This document shows positions 35,524 through 47,371 of a stretch of 64,000 bases of DNA, one piece after another. Numbering within the stretch: position 1 is the stretch's first letter; every line of letters begins with the position of its first letter. Under the pieces are notes generated by a model that saw only the letters and a program-made list of their open reading frames with translations, searched no databases and was not told the DNA's origin. The DNA comes from Halichondria panicea (lineage: Eukaryota > Porifera > Demospongiae > Suberitida > Halichondriidae). The stretch lies in NCBI RefSeq assembly GCF_963675165.1, contig NC_087391.1:4142646-4206645 (forward strand). Reading direction: 5' to 3'. A program made the position numbers and the translations under genes.

Positions 35524-38500
35524 ATGTATGCAGCTAGTGACTCCAGAAATGAAGATACTCCAAATAATCCTAGCCTCATGGAACTGCAGAGAGAGCCTGT
35601 AATACACTTCAGTATCACAATTTTTCAGGAAAATTTTTCGAACCAGGCCATTTCCAGAAATAACCAGACAAGTACTCGAGACTATAATGTAATTAATGAG
35701 CAAGACACAAGCCAGCAGCTGTTGACATCTGCGATACTTGCATTGAAACCAAAAGAGTTCAAACCAAAACGATGTGAAGTCTCCTTGGAACAGACAGAAA
35801 AAGATAGCGTGAATGAAAAAATTAGACCTACTGGCCACTACATTGTAAGTCGTTTTTGCTTCAAAGTGGTTGTCACACTTTCTACTACCATTAAACACGA
35901 TAATAAAGAGTGTGAAACCAGGTACAAACAGATGTCACCTTTTCCAGACGATTGGCCACCACCATTGAAAGAGAAGTTTACAAAACTAGCGAGAAAGAAA
36001 CAGATTCGCTTAATTCAAGCTAAACACCAACCATCAATCCAGTATGATTACGCTACTGGTAATGTGGACAATATTGTTGAGAGAAAGAAAGCGATTACGC
36101 TAGAACAGATCTTCGAGCCTTTAAGTGGCGATTCTGAAATAGCTGCACCAAACAGGTACATTTTTGTAATGGACGGAGCCCCAGGAGTAGGCAAAACCAC
36201 ACTCAGCAGGAAGATATGCATTGATTGGGCACAAGGGAAGCTCATCAAGGACCACCACGTTGTTATCTTCAAACCACTAAGAGAACTAAGAGGTGACACA
36301 GCTGCCTCACAAGAACCCCTAAAACAACTTGAACTTATCAATGAATCGTATACCGAAGTTGACGCAATTCGTTTAGCTGGTTCAACTAAAGTATCAGTAG
36401 CTGGAGCAAAAATTCATTCTATTTCAGAAGCAAAGGCCGTCAATGAATCATCAAACTCTGAGCAAGTCCTTAATGAAGCCATGAAGGCTGGATTTGTCCA
36501 TGTGAACACTACTAATATCTTATTCTTTGGAATGGCCGGTACTGGTAAAACCTCCACTAAGCATCTCCTTCTGGGAGTGCCTCCTTATCAAGATCGAAAT
36601 AGCACTCCATTAGCTAGCACAGCAGAGAGGATACGTATTAATAGAAAAATTCGTGACACTACAACGCTGAAAATGGTAGCTCAAGAAGATCCCTCAAGAA
36701 CATGGAAACCAGTGACTAGTGATGACCTACAACGCATTGTTGCTGATGCTATTAAATATTATGTATCCAGCTCAGATCCTAACTCTGAATTATCTGCTAT
36801 CCCACAAGAACTCAGCATTGCTCTAAAGCAACTTGAAGCTATCAATGAATCCGATATGGAAGTTGACACAATTCGTTCAGCTGGAGCTGGAGCAAAAATG
36901 ACACAAGAAAGAGAAAGGAGTAAATCTCTCAACACTGTTTCGAATGTAATGGCGAATATTAAGCGGTTTTCTGATTATGATCATACTGCTGTTCAAGAAA
37001 AGTTTGGATCTCATTGGATCTACATGATCGATAGTGGTGGCCAACCACATTTTCATAATCTACTGCCACTCTTCATGCCGAAGATTTCTGTAGCTCTGTA
37101 CATTCTTCGTCTCTCTGACTGCCTAGACGACCATCCACTGGTTGAATACTACAAAGACAGTAAGCCAGTTGGTGAATGTTTCAAGTCACATCTCTCAGTT
37201 CTCGATAACTTCAAATATCTCGTGCAGTCAATTCAATCTCACAGTGAAAACTGCAAGCTGATATGCATTGGTACTCACAAAGACCATCAATCTGAATGCA
37301 AGGAAACATTATCTGAGAAGAATAAAACTTTGTTAAACTTTGTGGAGAAGAATTTCACTGCGTTTTTTAATTTGGGGAAAAAAGATGTCATATTTCCTAT
37401 GGATTGCAAGCACTGCGATCCTGACAGTAACGATGTGGCACAAACAATCCGTGCATATATTCATAAACTCTCTCAAAATCTGAATATAAATAATGAAGTC
37501 CTGGTCCCTTTTTGGTGGTTTGTTTTGGAAATTGTAGTCGAGAAAGTTTCTAACGATGAAAACAGACAAGTTTTAAGCAAGACCGAATGTGTAGAAATTG
37601 CAAAAGCATTACATAATTTTCACGAAGATGCACTTTGTGAAGCCTTAAAATTCTTCCATGAGCATCACATCTTTCACTACTATCCTGCTATTCTTCCAAA
37701 TGTGGTATTCTGTGATACTCAAGTGCTACTTGATAAGGTAACGGAAGTTGTCGAGTTTGCTGCATACTCGCGAGGAAGTACCACTTCAATACATGGGTTA
37801 GGAAACTGGTTAAACTTTACTGATAAAGGAATTATTACCATTGAACTTTTATCTGATAAGAATTTTGAAAAACATTATGTCGATGGACTTTTTGCACCCA
37901 CTCATCTCATTGAAATATTCAAGCACTTGCTGATAGCCACCCCATTTGGTATATTCTCGCGAAGGCAAGATAAGCGTTTCTATATGCCATCACTTCTATC
38001 CTTGCTCCCACCAACTCAAGTCAATGACAAACGAGCTGAATTGCTTAAGACAGGTTTGATCCCACTCGTTTTACACTTCAAAAATAACTGGCAGTGCTGT
38101 GGAGTGTTTTGTTGTCTCCAAGTGTACCTGATTAAAGAATGTGAATGGGAAATTGAAATGGAGGATCACCAGTTGAGTAGAAACTTTGTACAATTCGTTC
38201 ATCGAGAGGAAGATTGTTTTATCACGCTAATTGACGGATTTTCATTCCTCGAAATTCATTCCAGTAACAATCAAAAAGAAATGTTGTCTTTGATATATGA
38301 AAACGTTCACTCTGGTCTTCGATCTGCTTACCGAGCCCTAAAATACACATATGAGGATCCTAAAGTATCATTTTTGTGTCCCCATGATTTTCTCGAATTT
38401 CAACCACTTTCAACTGAAACAAGTCCCCAAGTGCCCCACCACCCAGCTTGTGTTATGTCTGAGGACAATGTTATGAGGTGTACTCTATGCAAGGAGATGA

Positions 38501-38616
38501 CGTATAGGCTAGAAGATGGTCATAAAGATTGGGTCTCTGCTTGTGAACTCAAAGGTGAAACAATGCTTACCTGTACTGTAAATATTCTATACCATATGTA
38601 CCTAGGTCTCTCGTAG
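35524..38616 (+). CDS. Roc-COR-like GTPase with a preceding truncated NACHT-like P-loop
   Basis: An uninterrupted 1030-codon frame from ATG 35524. Residues about 205-260 look like the start of a NACHT ATPase: MDGAPGVGKTTLSRK (P-loop 218-225) then ICIDWAQGKLI, but Walker B and the rest are absent. A second P-loop GMAGTGKTS (from 336) opens a Ras-like domain with DSGGQP (G3, from 503) and THKD (G4, 584-587). The region about 640-900 resembles COR (FWWFVLEIV, LPNVVFCDTQVLLDKVTEVV). A ~30-residue motif, LKQLE.INES..EVD.IR.AG, occurs twice, after the first P-loop and again near residue 435. A GTAAGT...AAACAG pair (35845-35931, 87 nt, no stop) may be an intron, in which case the protein is 29 residues shorter. 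ROCO proteins act in signalling and cell death; the role here is unknown. A further 3' exon near 38755-38845 is possible. Confidence 0.75.
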   Translation: MYAASDSRNEDTPNNPSLMELQREPVIHFSITIFQENFSNQAISRNNQTSTRDYNVINEQDTSQQLLTSAILALKPKEFKPKRCEVSLEQTEKDSVNEKIRPTGHYIVSRFCFKVVVTLSTTIKHDNKECETRYKQMSPFPDDWPPPLKEKFTKLARKKQIRLIQAKHQPSIQYDYATGNVDNIVERKKAITLEQIFEPLSGDSEIAAPNRYIFVMDGAPGVGKTTLSRKICIDWAQGKLIKDHHVVIFKPLRELRGDTAASQEPLKQLELINESYTEVDAIRLAGSTKVSVAGAKIHSISEAKAVNESSNSEQVLNEAMKAGFVHVNTTNILFFGMAGTGKTSTKHLLLGVPPYQDRNSTPLASTAERIRINRKIRDTTTLKMVAQEDPSRTWKPVTSDDLQRIVADAIKYYVSSSDPNSELSAIPQELSIALKQLEAINESDMEVDTIRSAGAGAKMTQERERSKSLNTVSNVMANIKRFSDYDHTAVQEKFGSHWIYMIDSGGQPHFHNLLPLFMPKISVALYILRLSDCLDDHPLVEYYKDSKPVGECFKSHLSVLDNFKYLVQSIQSHSENCKLICIGTHKDHQSECKETLSEKNKTLLNFVEKNFTAFFNLGKKDVIFPMDCKHCDPDSNDVAQTIRAYIHKLSQNLNINNEVLVPFWWFVLEIVVEKVSNDENRQVLSKTECVEIAKALHNFHEDALCEALKFFHEHHIFHYYPAILPNVVFCDTQVLLDKVTEVVEFAAYSRGSTTSIHGLGNWLNFTDKGIITIELLSDKNFEKHYVDGLFAPTHLIEIFKHLLIATPFGIFSRRQDKRFYMPSLLSLLPPTQVNDKRAELLKTGLIPLVLHFKNNWQCCGVFCCLQVYLIKECEWEIEMEDHQLSRNFVQFVHREEDCFITLIDGFSFLEIHSSNNQKEMLSLIYENVHSGLRSAYRALKYTYEDPKVSFLCPHDFLEFQPLSTETSPQVPHHPACVMSEDNVMRCTLCKEMTYRLEDGHKDWVSACELKGETMLTCTVNILYHMYLGLS

Positions 38617-41600
38617 CACATAAAATGTGTCCGCTAGCTAGTCATCTCGGTAGTGTAACAACTCGGTAATTTGATCTCGCTAACCTGCCATTTCATTGCT
38701 CACTATAGATTACGTATAGCCTGTATCTATTCCTACTGCATACGTACAGATCCTCTAGCCTCAGGACAGCACACGAGATTATTGCCAGCAGATAAAGAAG
38801 GTGAAACTGTGTCAAAGCGTCAGAAGAACAATGTCACTGTACAAGGTATGATTTACATTACAGTTAGGCAGCAAATATTGTGTGCTAGAGTTAAAACTAT
38901 ATCTGGTTTTGTGTGTACCGTGTAGAAACTGGATTATTAGCGCTTACTTGACTATAAGCGTATCACTCTGTTCAGACAATTGTCATCCACACTGTTGAAG
39001 GCTGTGAGTCTTTTGTTAACATAGCAAGCTAAGGGTATATATAGTTATCAGAAAATGCTATTCGATGGGCTAGAAACCTTCAATCGAAATTTCTATCTAC
39101 TTCCTTCAGTCCACTTCCGTTTGTTGTGTGTCATTGTTTTACTGCATGAGCATATAATATTATCCATGGGATAATGCACTTATTGCTAAGCAACCTAAAT
39201 GCAGGTTAAATCTGCGCATGCGCGACATGCGGTTGCTTTGTCAACCAGAAGGATGCGTAGCAACAAAATTGAGTTTCTCCCAGTTGAAGACGAGTTCATG
39301 AGAACGAAAACGGCTAAAAGACAAAGAAATAAAGACTCTAGAACACCAGGAGAGCTTGCAGAAGGCTACTAAAGATTTTGTAAAAACGTTGACAACCAGC
39401 AACCCGTTTTGAAAATGGATAGTTCTGAAGGATAAACAGCGTGTGCTTGCTTTCTATCATGCTCCAGTGTATCAGAAGAGGAAACGTGGACTGCTATAGC
39501 AAAAGAAAGTGTGACAACCGTTTTGAAGCAAAAACTACTTACAAGAGCCTGAACAGGCTTAAAATGGTGGTGCAGTACACTTCTACATGTGCAATATTCC
39601 GCTCAAAGCACTCATTCCCAACACTGATGCCTGTTAGATGCATTAAATATGACTGGAACAAAGAAGTTATACAGAGCATCAGAGAGCATCAGAAAACATG
39701 AAAAGAGACGGATAAACATTGCATTGCATGATCATAAGTGTGTAAATTTATTGTTTTTCTTGTTCTCTCACTGCTGAAAAACGTTTCATTCCAAATAAGA
39801 ATCACTTCCTAGTGTGCAATAACAAGTGTGCAATAATACTTCCGGGTGTGCGATATGGAAAAATATCTGCAAACTTGGTGATAAGTCGCTTCCTGCGCAA
39901 TTTGAATGTAAAACGCTGATGTCAGCACTTATTAAAAAGCAATAAACGATGATATCTAAAGCTCCCCCCTATCCGGGGGGATATTAGTGCATGGGCAAGC
40001 AGTCGATACCAGGCCCACTTCCCTGATGAAGTGGGGCCTGGGATCGAGGCTATAAGATTAAAGAGGAGGGGAATTGGAAATGGAAGTTACCTCGATTTAT
40101 GTCCGCGTTACGCCGGGGTTTAATCGAGGCTACGTATCTAACACAATCTAGAACCTTGTTAATTATCTGCAATACATTCTACTACATTTGTACTACTACA
40201 CTTGGCACATGTACAGTACACCAATGAGTCGCGCAGTCGTAGGTGTGTATTGGATTTAGAAGCCCAAAGGCACTGATTTAGCATCCCGAGGGCTTCTAAA
40301 TCACATGGACCGAAAATGTATACTCCTAGTCCATGCTAGCCTCGATTACAGGCTAACTTGGAATTGCTGCCTGATATGCGTATGGCGTATATTACCCCCA
40401 AAAAGGGGGTAATCCGTATATTTGTGGATACAGTAGAGCCTCACTAGAGCCGGACCAGACCCCATCCGAATACATGAAACTTTCGGATTAACGGATGTCA
40501 TTAAGTGATCATTGACGAAGACACTTGTGTACATGTATTATGATATTACTGTCGCCAGAAGGGAAGCTGCTAGCTAGAATAGTCTTTTATCTCAACTTTC
40601 TCTCCAATACAGTGAATTTTGTCAGCTCTCTTCATTTTCTTCGCTGTGGCCATTGTATTGAGCGAGGAATTATTATTGCTGATCAGCGCAGTAGTCTAAT
40701 CTATTGACAGCCCCTCCTCTTTTTCATTTGCCATTTTGTCCGGATTTGCGAGGTTTCGGACTAAAGGAGGTCCGGATTAGCGAGGGTTCTATCAGTAAAA
40801 TTAATTCTGAAGTTATAGTTTATGATGTTACATCATTAGAAGTTTTGTGCATAGATGACGGAGTCCTGCTTTGACTTACACCCTTTATTGTGTAAAGCGA
40901 AGTCATTAAGAGATAAGCTACCCCTATATATATACACTGTAGGCAACAGACTCACAAGTCTAATGAGCAGCATGCTGCTCATTATGCCTCGAGGCGTAGC
41001 CGCAGGAGGGATACGGTAAAGCTGACTGTATGTGTGTGTCTGTTCCAGCTGTAACTGCTCAACGGTTGCAATGCGACGAAAGCTAACAGCTTCTATAGGC
41101 TTCTAGCCACGTTCTCTTGGATTTTGATTCGTGGATTAGCAAACTAAAGCTTCTTTCTCGAGTTATGGCTAGTTTGACTCACATTGAAGGCTGTTGCAAG
41201 TCTCTTCAGAATCTTTCATAGCATCATCTGTCCGCACAAACTTTCTATTCAACATATGAGTTAGCCTTGCACTAAAGCGCTAGCTTTTTGTTAGCTACAA
41301 TACTCAGAAAATATCTGTTAAAACAGCTAGCTAGCAGTAGCCATTTATCTCTTTGGACACACCCTTTAATTATTCCTGTGGATGTAATGCGCATGCGCGC
41401 TCATTCCCCATGTGTGAGAAAATAATATCCAGATCCTGGCAGAATCATCTTTGTCTTGAGGGCCTGGTAAGCCACAAAACACTACCATATATCAATATAG
41501 ATAACAATATGCATGTACACAGGTCTTAGATATTATATACATTGAACTACAGATCCTGGAAGAATCAATTTTCTTCTTTCTTGAGGTCCTGGTAATTAGC

Positions 41601-42563
41601 CACATAATACAACAACAATAGATGCATGTTAATAAGTCTTTTCTTCTCAGTGACTTTATATAGATAAGCTAACTTTAATATAAAATTCATTATAGAAACT
41701 ACTATAACACCATAATGAATAGATGCATTTAGACAGATTATTTTATACACTTTTCCTCTTCTATACTTCCTCTTCTATACTTTTGAGCGAAAGCAAATCA
41801 TGGCGAGAGGCATTAGCACAGCGCCAGCTTAAACACTAGTTAGACTTGCAGCAATAGCTAGTAGACTTGGTATTTAAAGGCAATAGAAAAGTGAATAGTG
41901 CTTCGACAAAAAGGATCACCCCAATGATTAATTAGTGGGTGGGGCTTCATTTTAATAGATAATGGAAGCCAGTGTTTCATTTCATCATAAAAGTTTTACG
42001 CAGATTGATATACACAGTAAACAGCAGCGGGTTGAAGTGCCTCTTATAATTTTATGTTGGTCCCAGTCCTTGATGCACCTGCATGAGGATGTTATAGGAA
42101 AGGCATAATGTGTTACTGTGGGTCCTCTGGTATTATGGACTAGGCAAATCATCTGCTACCAAATCTTGCATACCTTTTATATTCGACAAAGATGTCATTG
42201 CTGAAGCTAATGATCACTCTTGAAAGCTTTTAGACTAGATACTCAGAAGTTATTCACTCAAGTCAAATTCTGTATAGGAAGAGTACACCACTCTTCCTAA
42301 CTGTATGTATGCATAGAAGCTCTAGCCTCCTTGAAGTTCTAAACAGAGCTAGAAGAATCAACACTGCTGCAACACAATTATTACCCAAGATACATGGGCG
42401 GCCACGGGTATAGTATAGTCGGCTGGTTTGTTGTGGTTTCTGAGCCTGCTCACCTGGATGCCATAGCGGTACGTTTACAGCATGGATATAGAGAAACGTT
42501 TTCCGGTGCAGGTTGGTATACAGTTATAATCATTATTTTGTCTTTCAATTTTATTCCTTCTAG
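38617..42563. other. Repeat-rich intergenic region
   Basis: No confident gene. Contains the inverted ~860-bp repeat copy (40980-41842), an open frame at 39441-39701 with no recognisable domain, and a copy of the 'cccgaggcgcg..gggcggccacggg' repeat near 42395 that recurs at 43915 and 53710. Confidence 0.5.
40980..41842 (-). repeat. Interspersed repeat copy 2, inverted relative to 27232-28190
   Basis: Reads ATTATGCCTCGAGGCGTAGC at its left end and ends GCGCCAGCTTAAACACTAGTT, collinear with the complement of 27232-28190 with scattered differences and a shorter CA tract. Confidence 0.8.
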
Positions 42564-42794
42564 TTTTCATCTCCAGAGAAGGTTGAGCTAGTTAAGGGGT
42601 ATGGTGTGTGGCTGACGAGGAGACAGCTGGACGAGGTACTATCCTCCTCAACAAATTCACCAACTCGATTGATCAGACATCTCATGGGTGTGTTTTTCAT
42701 GCCTGATGTGCTAGCCACCTCCAGTTGTAATGGAAGGTGTAACACTCATGCTCTCGATGGAAACATCATTTCTGCATGTTTCATTAAGTGTTAA
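42564..42794 (+). CDS. Orphan exon encoding most of a BEN domain
   Basis: A frame of 76 residues to TAA, opened by an acceptor (TATTCCTTCTAG at 42563; TAG would be a stop in frame). It reads VKGYGVWLTRRQLDEVL, then PTRLIRHLMGVFFMPDVLAT and SSCNGRCNTHALDGNI, matching the helical BEN pattern (start with a gated loop, RL..HL...F....L..SS..G.....ALD...I). BEN proteins bind DNA or chromatin. No upstream exon was found within 4 kb, so this is either the last exon of a gene with distant exons or a relic. Confidence 0.55.
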   Translation, partial: FSSPEKVELVKGYGVWLTRRQLDEVLSSSTNSPTRLIRHLMGVFFMPDVLATSSCNGRCNTHALDGNIISACFIKC

Positions 42795-44432
42795 TTCCTA
42801 CCAAAAAGGCTGTGTAATAATGGCTGCAAATTTTCATACGACGCAGAGTTTGTTCAAGACAAACACCAGGTTGCTAAGACAGCACTAGTTGATGCAGTAA
42901 ATGACAAGTGTGCGTCACGTCGCCATACCATGAAGAGAGCAGTCACTGTGTAGTTGTGCTGTTCGGAACTAAGAGACTAATCTACTTTGTAATACTAAAA
43001 TTATACTATATACTTATAATTATGTCACTGCATGATATAATTGCATTTAATTCCCACTGTTGAACTAGGTTGAAACTACCTTGAAACCACCTTGTTGCAA
43101 CCACCTTGTTGCAACCTTAATAACCAGGTTGAAACAACCTGGTTACAAGCTTGAAACAATTTCGGTGTTGGCAAGGTTGCTGCAACCTTACCACAACCTT
43201 GTAAGACTTGCTTGTTTCAACCTTGCTACAAGGTAGTTATTTCTGTATGGGTATAGCCTTCACACAACAAGTTATTAGTTTTAATAGTGGCAGATTTAGC
43301 TTCGTGTTGAATAAAAGCTAAGAAGCTTGAACTTGCACGTTGGCCATAGATATTACGTGGCTTTAATTCGAGGCACTATAATTATTACAGCCACCATGCA
43401 GGAGTTCATTAAGAGGAATTCCCACGCTCTACGTCTAGGCGTCACTAACACTGTAAACTGTTAGCCATAAATAAAATAGAATGTGGGCTGGGTGGGTGGG
43501 TGTCTGTGTGAAGTCTACCGAGACATCAGCAGTGCTTTCATTATAACAAGAGTTCATTAGGAAGAGTACGCAACTCCAATAGACTGTACACAAAAAGCGT
43601 TCCTCCAGACCTACGTCACAGATGCTGGCTGTTGTAACCGCAACTAGCAGGAAAGGCAATGAATAAAATTAGTAACTATGTTTTCCTACTGGCAGTTGTA
43701 AATGAATAACATTAGTGATAATTATCACAATCATCACAATCATCACTATGTTCATACAACAGCATGTGGTTGCGACATAGGTTGCAAAAAACGCTCCCTA
43801 TGGTTGAGTTGCGTACTCTTCCTTGATTATAATAATTAATGGTGTTTGTTCATTGACAAGTGTCTACCTCTTGTGTCATATACTCAGTGGTATATAGATT
43901 ATTGATTATTAACCCGAGGCGCGTGGGCAGCCACGGGTTATAGTAGTCGTTTGGTTTGTTTGTTTGTGACAGGTGAATCTACTCACCTGGATGCCACAGC
44001 ACTGCGTTTACAGCATGGATAGCCTTCATACAACAAGTTATTAATTTTAATAGTGGCAGAATTTGATGTTAAACCTTCGTTGTCAAATAAAAACGAGCAA
44101 AAGCTAAGAAGCTTGTGACTGGGTCTGCTTACCTGGATGCTCTAGCACTGCGTTTACAGCATGGGTAGCCTCAACACAACAAGTCAGTACTTGGCAGCTT
44201 TCGGTGTTAAAGCTTCGGTGTCTAATAAAAGCGAGCAAAATGTAGCTTGAACAGAACTTGCACATGCGTTACTTATAACTGAAGTGATCCTGTACCAGGT
44301 CCAGAAACAATGGAACAGGGTCACTAAAGTAGAAAGCTGTATATACCAGGAACAATGGAACAGGGTCACTAAAGTAGAAAGCTTGCTTTAGCTGACTGGG
44401 ATCCATGCAGGACCTGGAGCCATACTTCTCTG

Positions 44433-44435
<3 letters not shown>
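42795..44435. other. Non-coding region with degenerate ACCTTG repeats
   Basis: 43060-43250 is an array of loosely repeated ~12-mers around ACCTTGTTGCAACC on both strands. Repeat copies shared with 53700-53900 and 61300-61420 (CTGTTAGCCATAAATAAAAT) occur at 43440 and 43915-44180. No gene seen. Confidence 0.5.
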
Positions 44436-44466
<31 letters not shown>

Positions 44467-46594
44467 AAAGATTTAGCAATTAATTGCAAGGATACACAAA
44501 TAGCTACAAAGCTAGGGTGAAGTGAGTCCTATAACATACGTTTTAATAGTTACAGCATGTGATGTGACTTAAATGAACTTATACTAGTACAGTCTACTAA
44601 AGTAAAGTCCTTGTGGCTAACCAGCCTATTCCATATTGTGATTGCATGCGGAAAAAATGAGAATTTGTAAAAGGATGTTCTACATTGGTAGGGGACCAGA
44701 GTAAAATAGTTAACAGTTCTACTACTGTACGTCATATTTCTCTTGGTTGCTGGGTTGTTTGGGAAGTCAGTTAGATTGTGTAGTATTTTGAAAAGGTGGC
44801 ATAGCACCGCAGCAAGGCGCCTCAGCTGCAGAGAGGGAAGCCTGGTCAAGGTGAGCAATTCTTCACTTTTCAAATTCCATTTCTTCAGACAGACTCTCAT
44901 AGCAAATCTCTGGACTTTTTCTAAATTGTTTATTTCACACTTGTGAAATGGGTTCCATACAGAGGATGCGTATTCCAGATGTGGTCTCACGAACGATGTA
45001 TACAACTTTAACAGTGTTGTTGGAGAAGAATTCCCAGAGAACCTGCGATGTAGTAGACCTATCAACTTCCTTGTTTTATTACAAATCGTATTGATGTGAG
45101 TGTGCCAGCTCAAGTCAGCCGATATGGTAATTCCTAAATACTTGTAGTTAGAAACCTGCTGCAGTACATAACCATTTAGAAGTAGAGTTGGAGCCTTCAA
45201 TGAGCGCGATGTTTTCTTAGAAACGGACATAAACTTACACTTGCCAAGATTAAATTCTAATAATTTAGTGTTCAAAAAATTTGAGACTTTAGAAATGTCC
45301 TTTTGAAGATTCATGTAGTCATTAGTAGATGTGATAACTCTGTATAAGGCCATGTCATCAGCAAACATATTTAGCTTACTGTCTTGAGAAATAACATCTG
45401 TGACTTGGTTTATGTTACGTAATGAACAATAGTGGACCCAAAACCGAACCTTGGGGCACACCTGAGAGAACATGTAAGCTGTCTGAGTTACTGCCATCAA
45501 TACCCACAAACTGTTTCCTCTTCAGTAAGTAGCTATGCACCCAGTTTAGTAAATATTTGTTAAAATTAAGTGACTGTAGATGTTTCAGAAGATTGACATG
45601 GGGGACAGTATCGAATGCCTTTTTGATATCAAAGAAAACTACGCATACTTCATGACCTTGATCCAGGGCTCTACTCCAGTCTTTTATCACCTGTATTAGG
45701 GCTGAGATAGATGAGCGTGATGACATGAAGCCCCACTGCCTTGGAGATATAGGTGCCTGGTCGCACAGGTGTTCCTGACAAAGAGACTTAACGTGTTTCT
45801 CTAAAATTTTGCTTATTGTAGGAAGTATCGAAATTGGTATATAGTTACTAACATGAGCGGGGTTGCCTCCCTTCAGTACAGGAACAACTCTAGCCATCTT
45901 CCAGGCTGCCGGAAAACATCCAGTCGAGATAGAGGAATTGAAAAGAGACGTGAGTGGGGCACTAATACTTGCAGCAGTGCTCTTTAGCATCTTAGCAGCT
46001 ACGCCATCACAACCCATAGATTTTCCAATTACAAGTTTGGTAAGGTCTTTAAATACTTCCTCTTCAGTGCACAGTAACTCTTCAGGACACCCAGAAGGGA
46101 TCATGTTGCCAAAGTGCTCCATAGAGATGTTAGCCTGTAAGGGAGGGCAGTTACGATTGTAACAAGAGTGGAAGAATTTATTAAAAGCTTCAGCTTTGCA
46201 AGTTGCTTGGTCTATAGTTGTGCCACTCTCTTCAAGGGTAGGAATAGAACAAGTTCTCCCATTTAGGGTTTTCACAGTCTTCCAAAATACTTTTTTATCC
46301 TTGGTATTCAATTGGGAGAAAAATTTGTTCTTGCTTTTCCTAATCATTGCCACCACACTATTTCTCTGAACTCTGTATTTCTCCTTATCCCTATGACAGT
46401 TAGACGATTTAGCTCTCTGAAAGTAAGTGTTCCTCCTAGTTATCCCTTTAATAATTTCTCTATTGATCCATGGGGTTTTACTTTTCACCTTGATAGTTCT
46501 ACATGGAATACTGAGTTCCATAATCTGCAGGAATAGTGATTGCCAGGCGAGTACACTGGAGTTAACATCATTAGGATTTAGTTCTTCTTCCCAG
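44436..46594 (-). mobile_element. 5'-truncated, frameshifted CR1/Jockey-like LINE with poly(A)
   Basis: Thirty Ts at 44436-44465 are the poly(A) tail of a minus-strand element. ORF 46521-45415 carries RT motif A (FFDIKKAFDTVPH) and B (SGVPQGSVLGPLLF). ORF 45509-44550 carries C (FADDMALY), YLGITISADLSWHTHI and the YTSFVRPHLEYASSVWNPF region. A one-base loss near 45420 breaks the frame between motifs B and C (LLFI then LRNINQVTD in another frame). The upstream endonuclease domain is missing: sequence homologous to the element stops near 46594. Flanks match the unoccupied repeat at 54460-54490. Confidence 0.88.
44550..46521 (-). pseudogene. LINE reverse transcriptase, broken by a frameshift
   Basis: The two frames of the LINE RT above. 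The palm motifs are readable but split by a -1 change between motif B and FADD, so no functional enzyme is expected. Confidence 0.85.
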
Positions 46595-46595
46595 T

Positions 46596-46836
46596 CTCCA
46601 GGCTTCTTTGCTGTGATCCTAATCCACAGTGCATATATCTATAGTACTACTACCTGTTCTCAAATGTTTCAGCATGCCTCCAGTCTGGTTTAGTTTTATT
46701 GCTCCTGAGTTGCTGTGCAAGTCATGCATGAATGATGATGATAACAACATCACTATATGCACTGCATTATATCAGTCTTCTGGTTTCTTTATAATCATGT
46801 CACCAGCCGAGGGTTTGCACTTTAGTGCTCTAGTTG
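46596..46836 (+). repeat. Repeat copy interrupted by the LINE (right part)
   Basis: From CTCCAGGCTTCTTTGCTGTG to GCACTTTAGTGCTCTAGTTG, this matches 54483-54715. The left part (CTGGAGCCATACTTCTCTGA) precedes the poly-T at 44436. Confidence 0.8.
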
Positions 46837-47270
46837 AACAATTAATGGTGGCCACTATGTAACGTACTTACAAACACTTTTTAGCATGTTTCATGGTCTG
46901 GTAGGTACAGGGTTATCCCATTATGGAAATACAAGTACAGCGGATAAATTTGACAACATTTTAAGTTTGGCGACTTGAAGAATAATTATATAATTTAATT
47001 GCAGATTGTAAATTTACAATTTTATACTGTTAATGACGTTTACGTATCTATTGTATACAAGCCGTAACATTGTAGACATTGTTTTTATATTTTATATATA
47101 TATAATTTATATTCCCTTACCTTATTTTAGAGATATTTTCCAAAGCATCCAAAATATTTTGTCATTGGTTTGACTTGTTTGTATGTTGTGTCAATGTCTG
47201 GGTGAGTGCTAGCACACAGTAAACCACATGTACTGTCAGTTCATGTGCTCCTGTTCAACCAACCATGTAG

Positions 47271-47371
47271 ATATCGAGAACATAGGTGGACAGACTGCTG
47301 CTGATATGGCCAGAGGGTGGGGGTACCATGCCTTGGCTGACTATGTGGAGGGGTTCAGCCTGGACCTAGAG
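47271..47371 (+). CDS. Possible ankyrin-type exon upstream of the Death exon
   Basis: Acceptor CATGTAG/AT and donor GAG/GTGAGT bound a 101-bp exon reading IENIGGQTAADMARGWGYHA then LADYVEGFSLDLE, like a terminal ankyrin repeat. If read this way it ends in phase 0, whereas the Death exon acceptor at 47777 needs phase 1, so an unseen exon must intervene or this belongs to another transcript. Confidence 0.4.

Noticed and set aside
44436-44465. Poly-T as an assembly or vector artefact
   Set aside because: It is exactly at the 3' end of a LINE reading on the minus strand and flanked by a known repeat, so it is the element's poly(A) tail.
47147-47201. Possible exon (YFPKHPKYFVIG) with acceptor and donor
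   Set aside because: Hydrophobic frame without domain similarity; splice signals alone are not enough.
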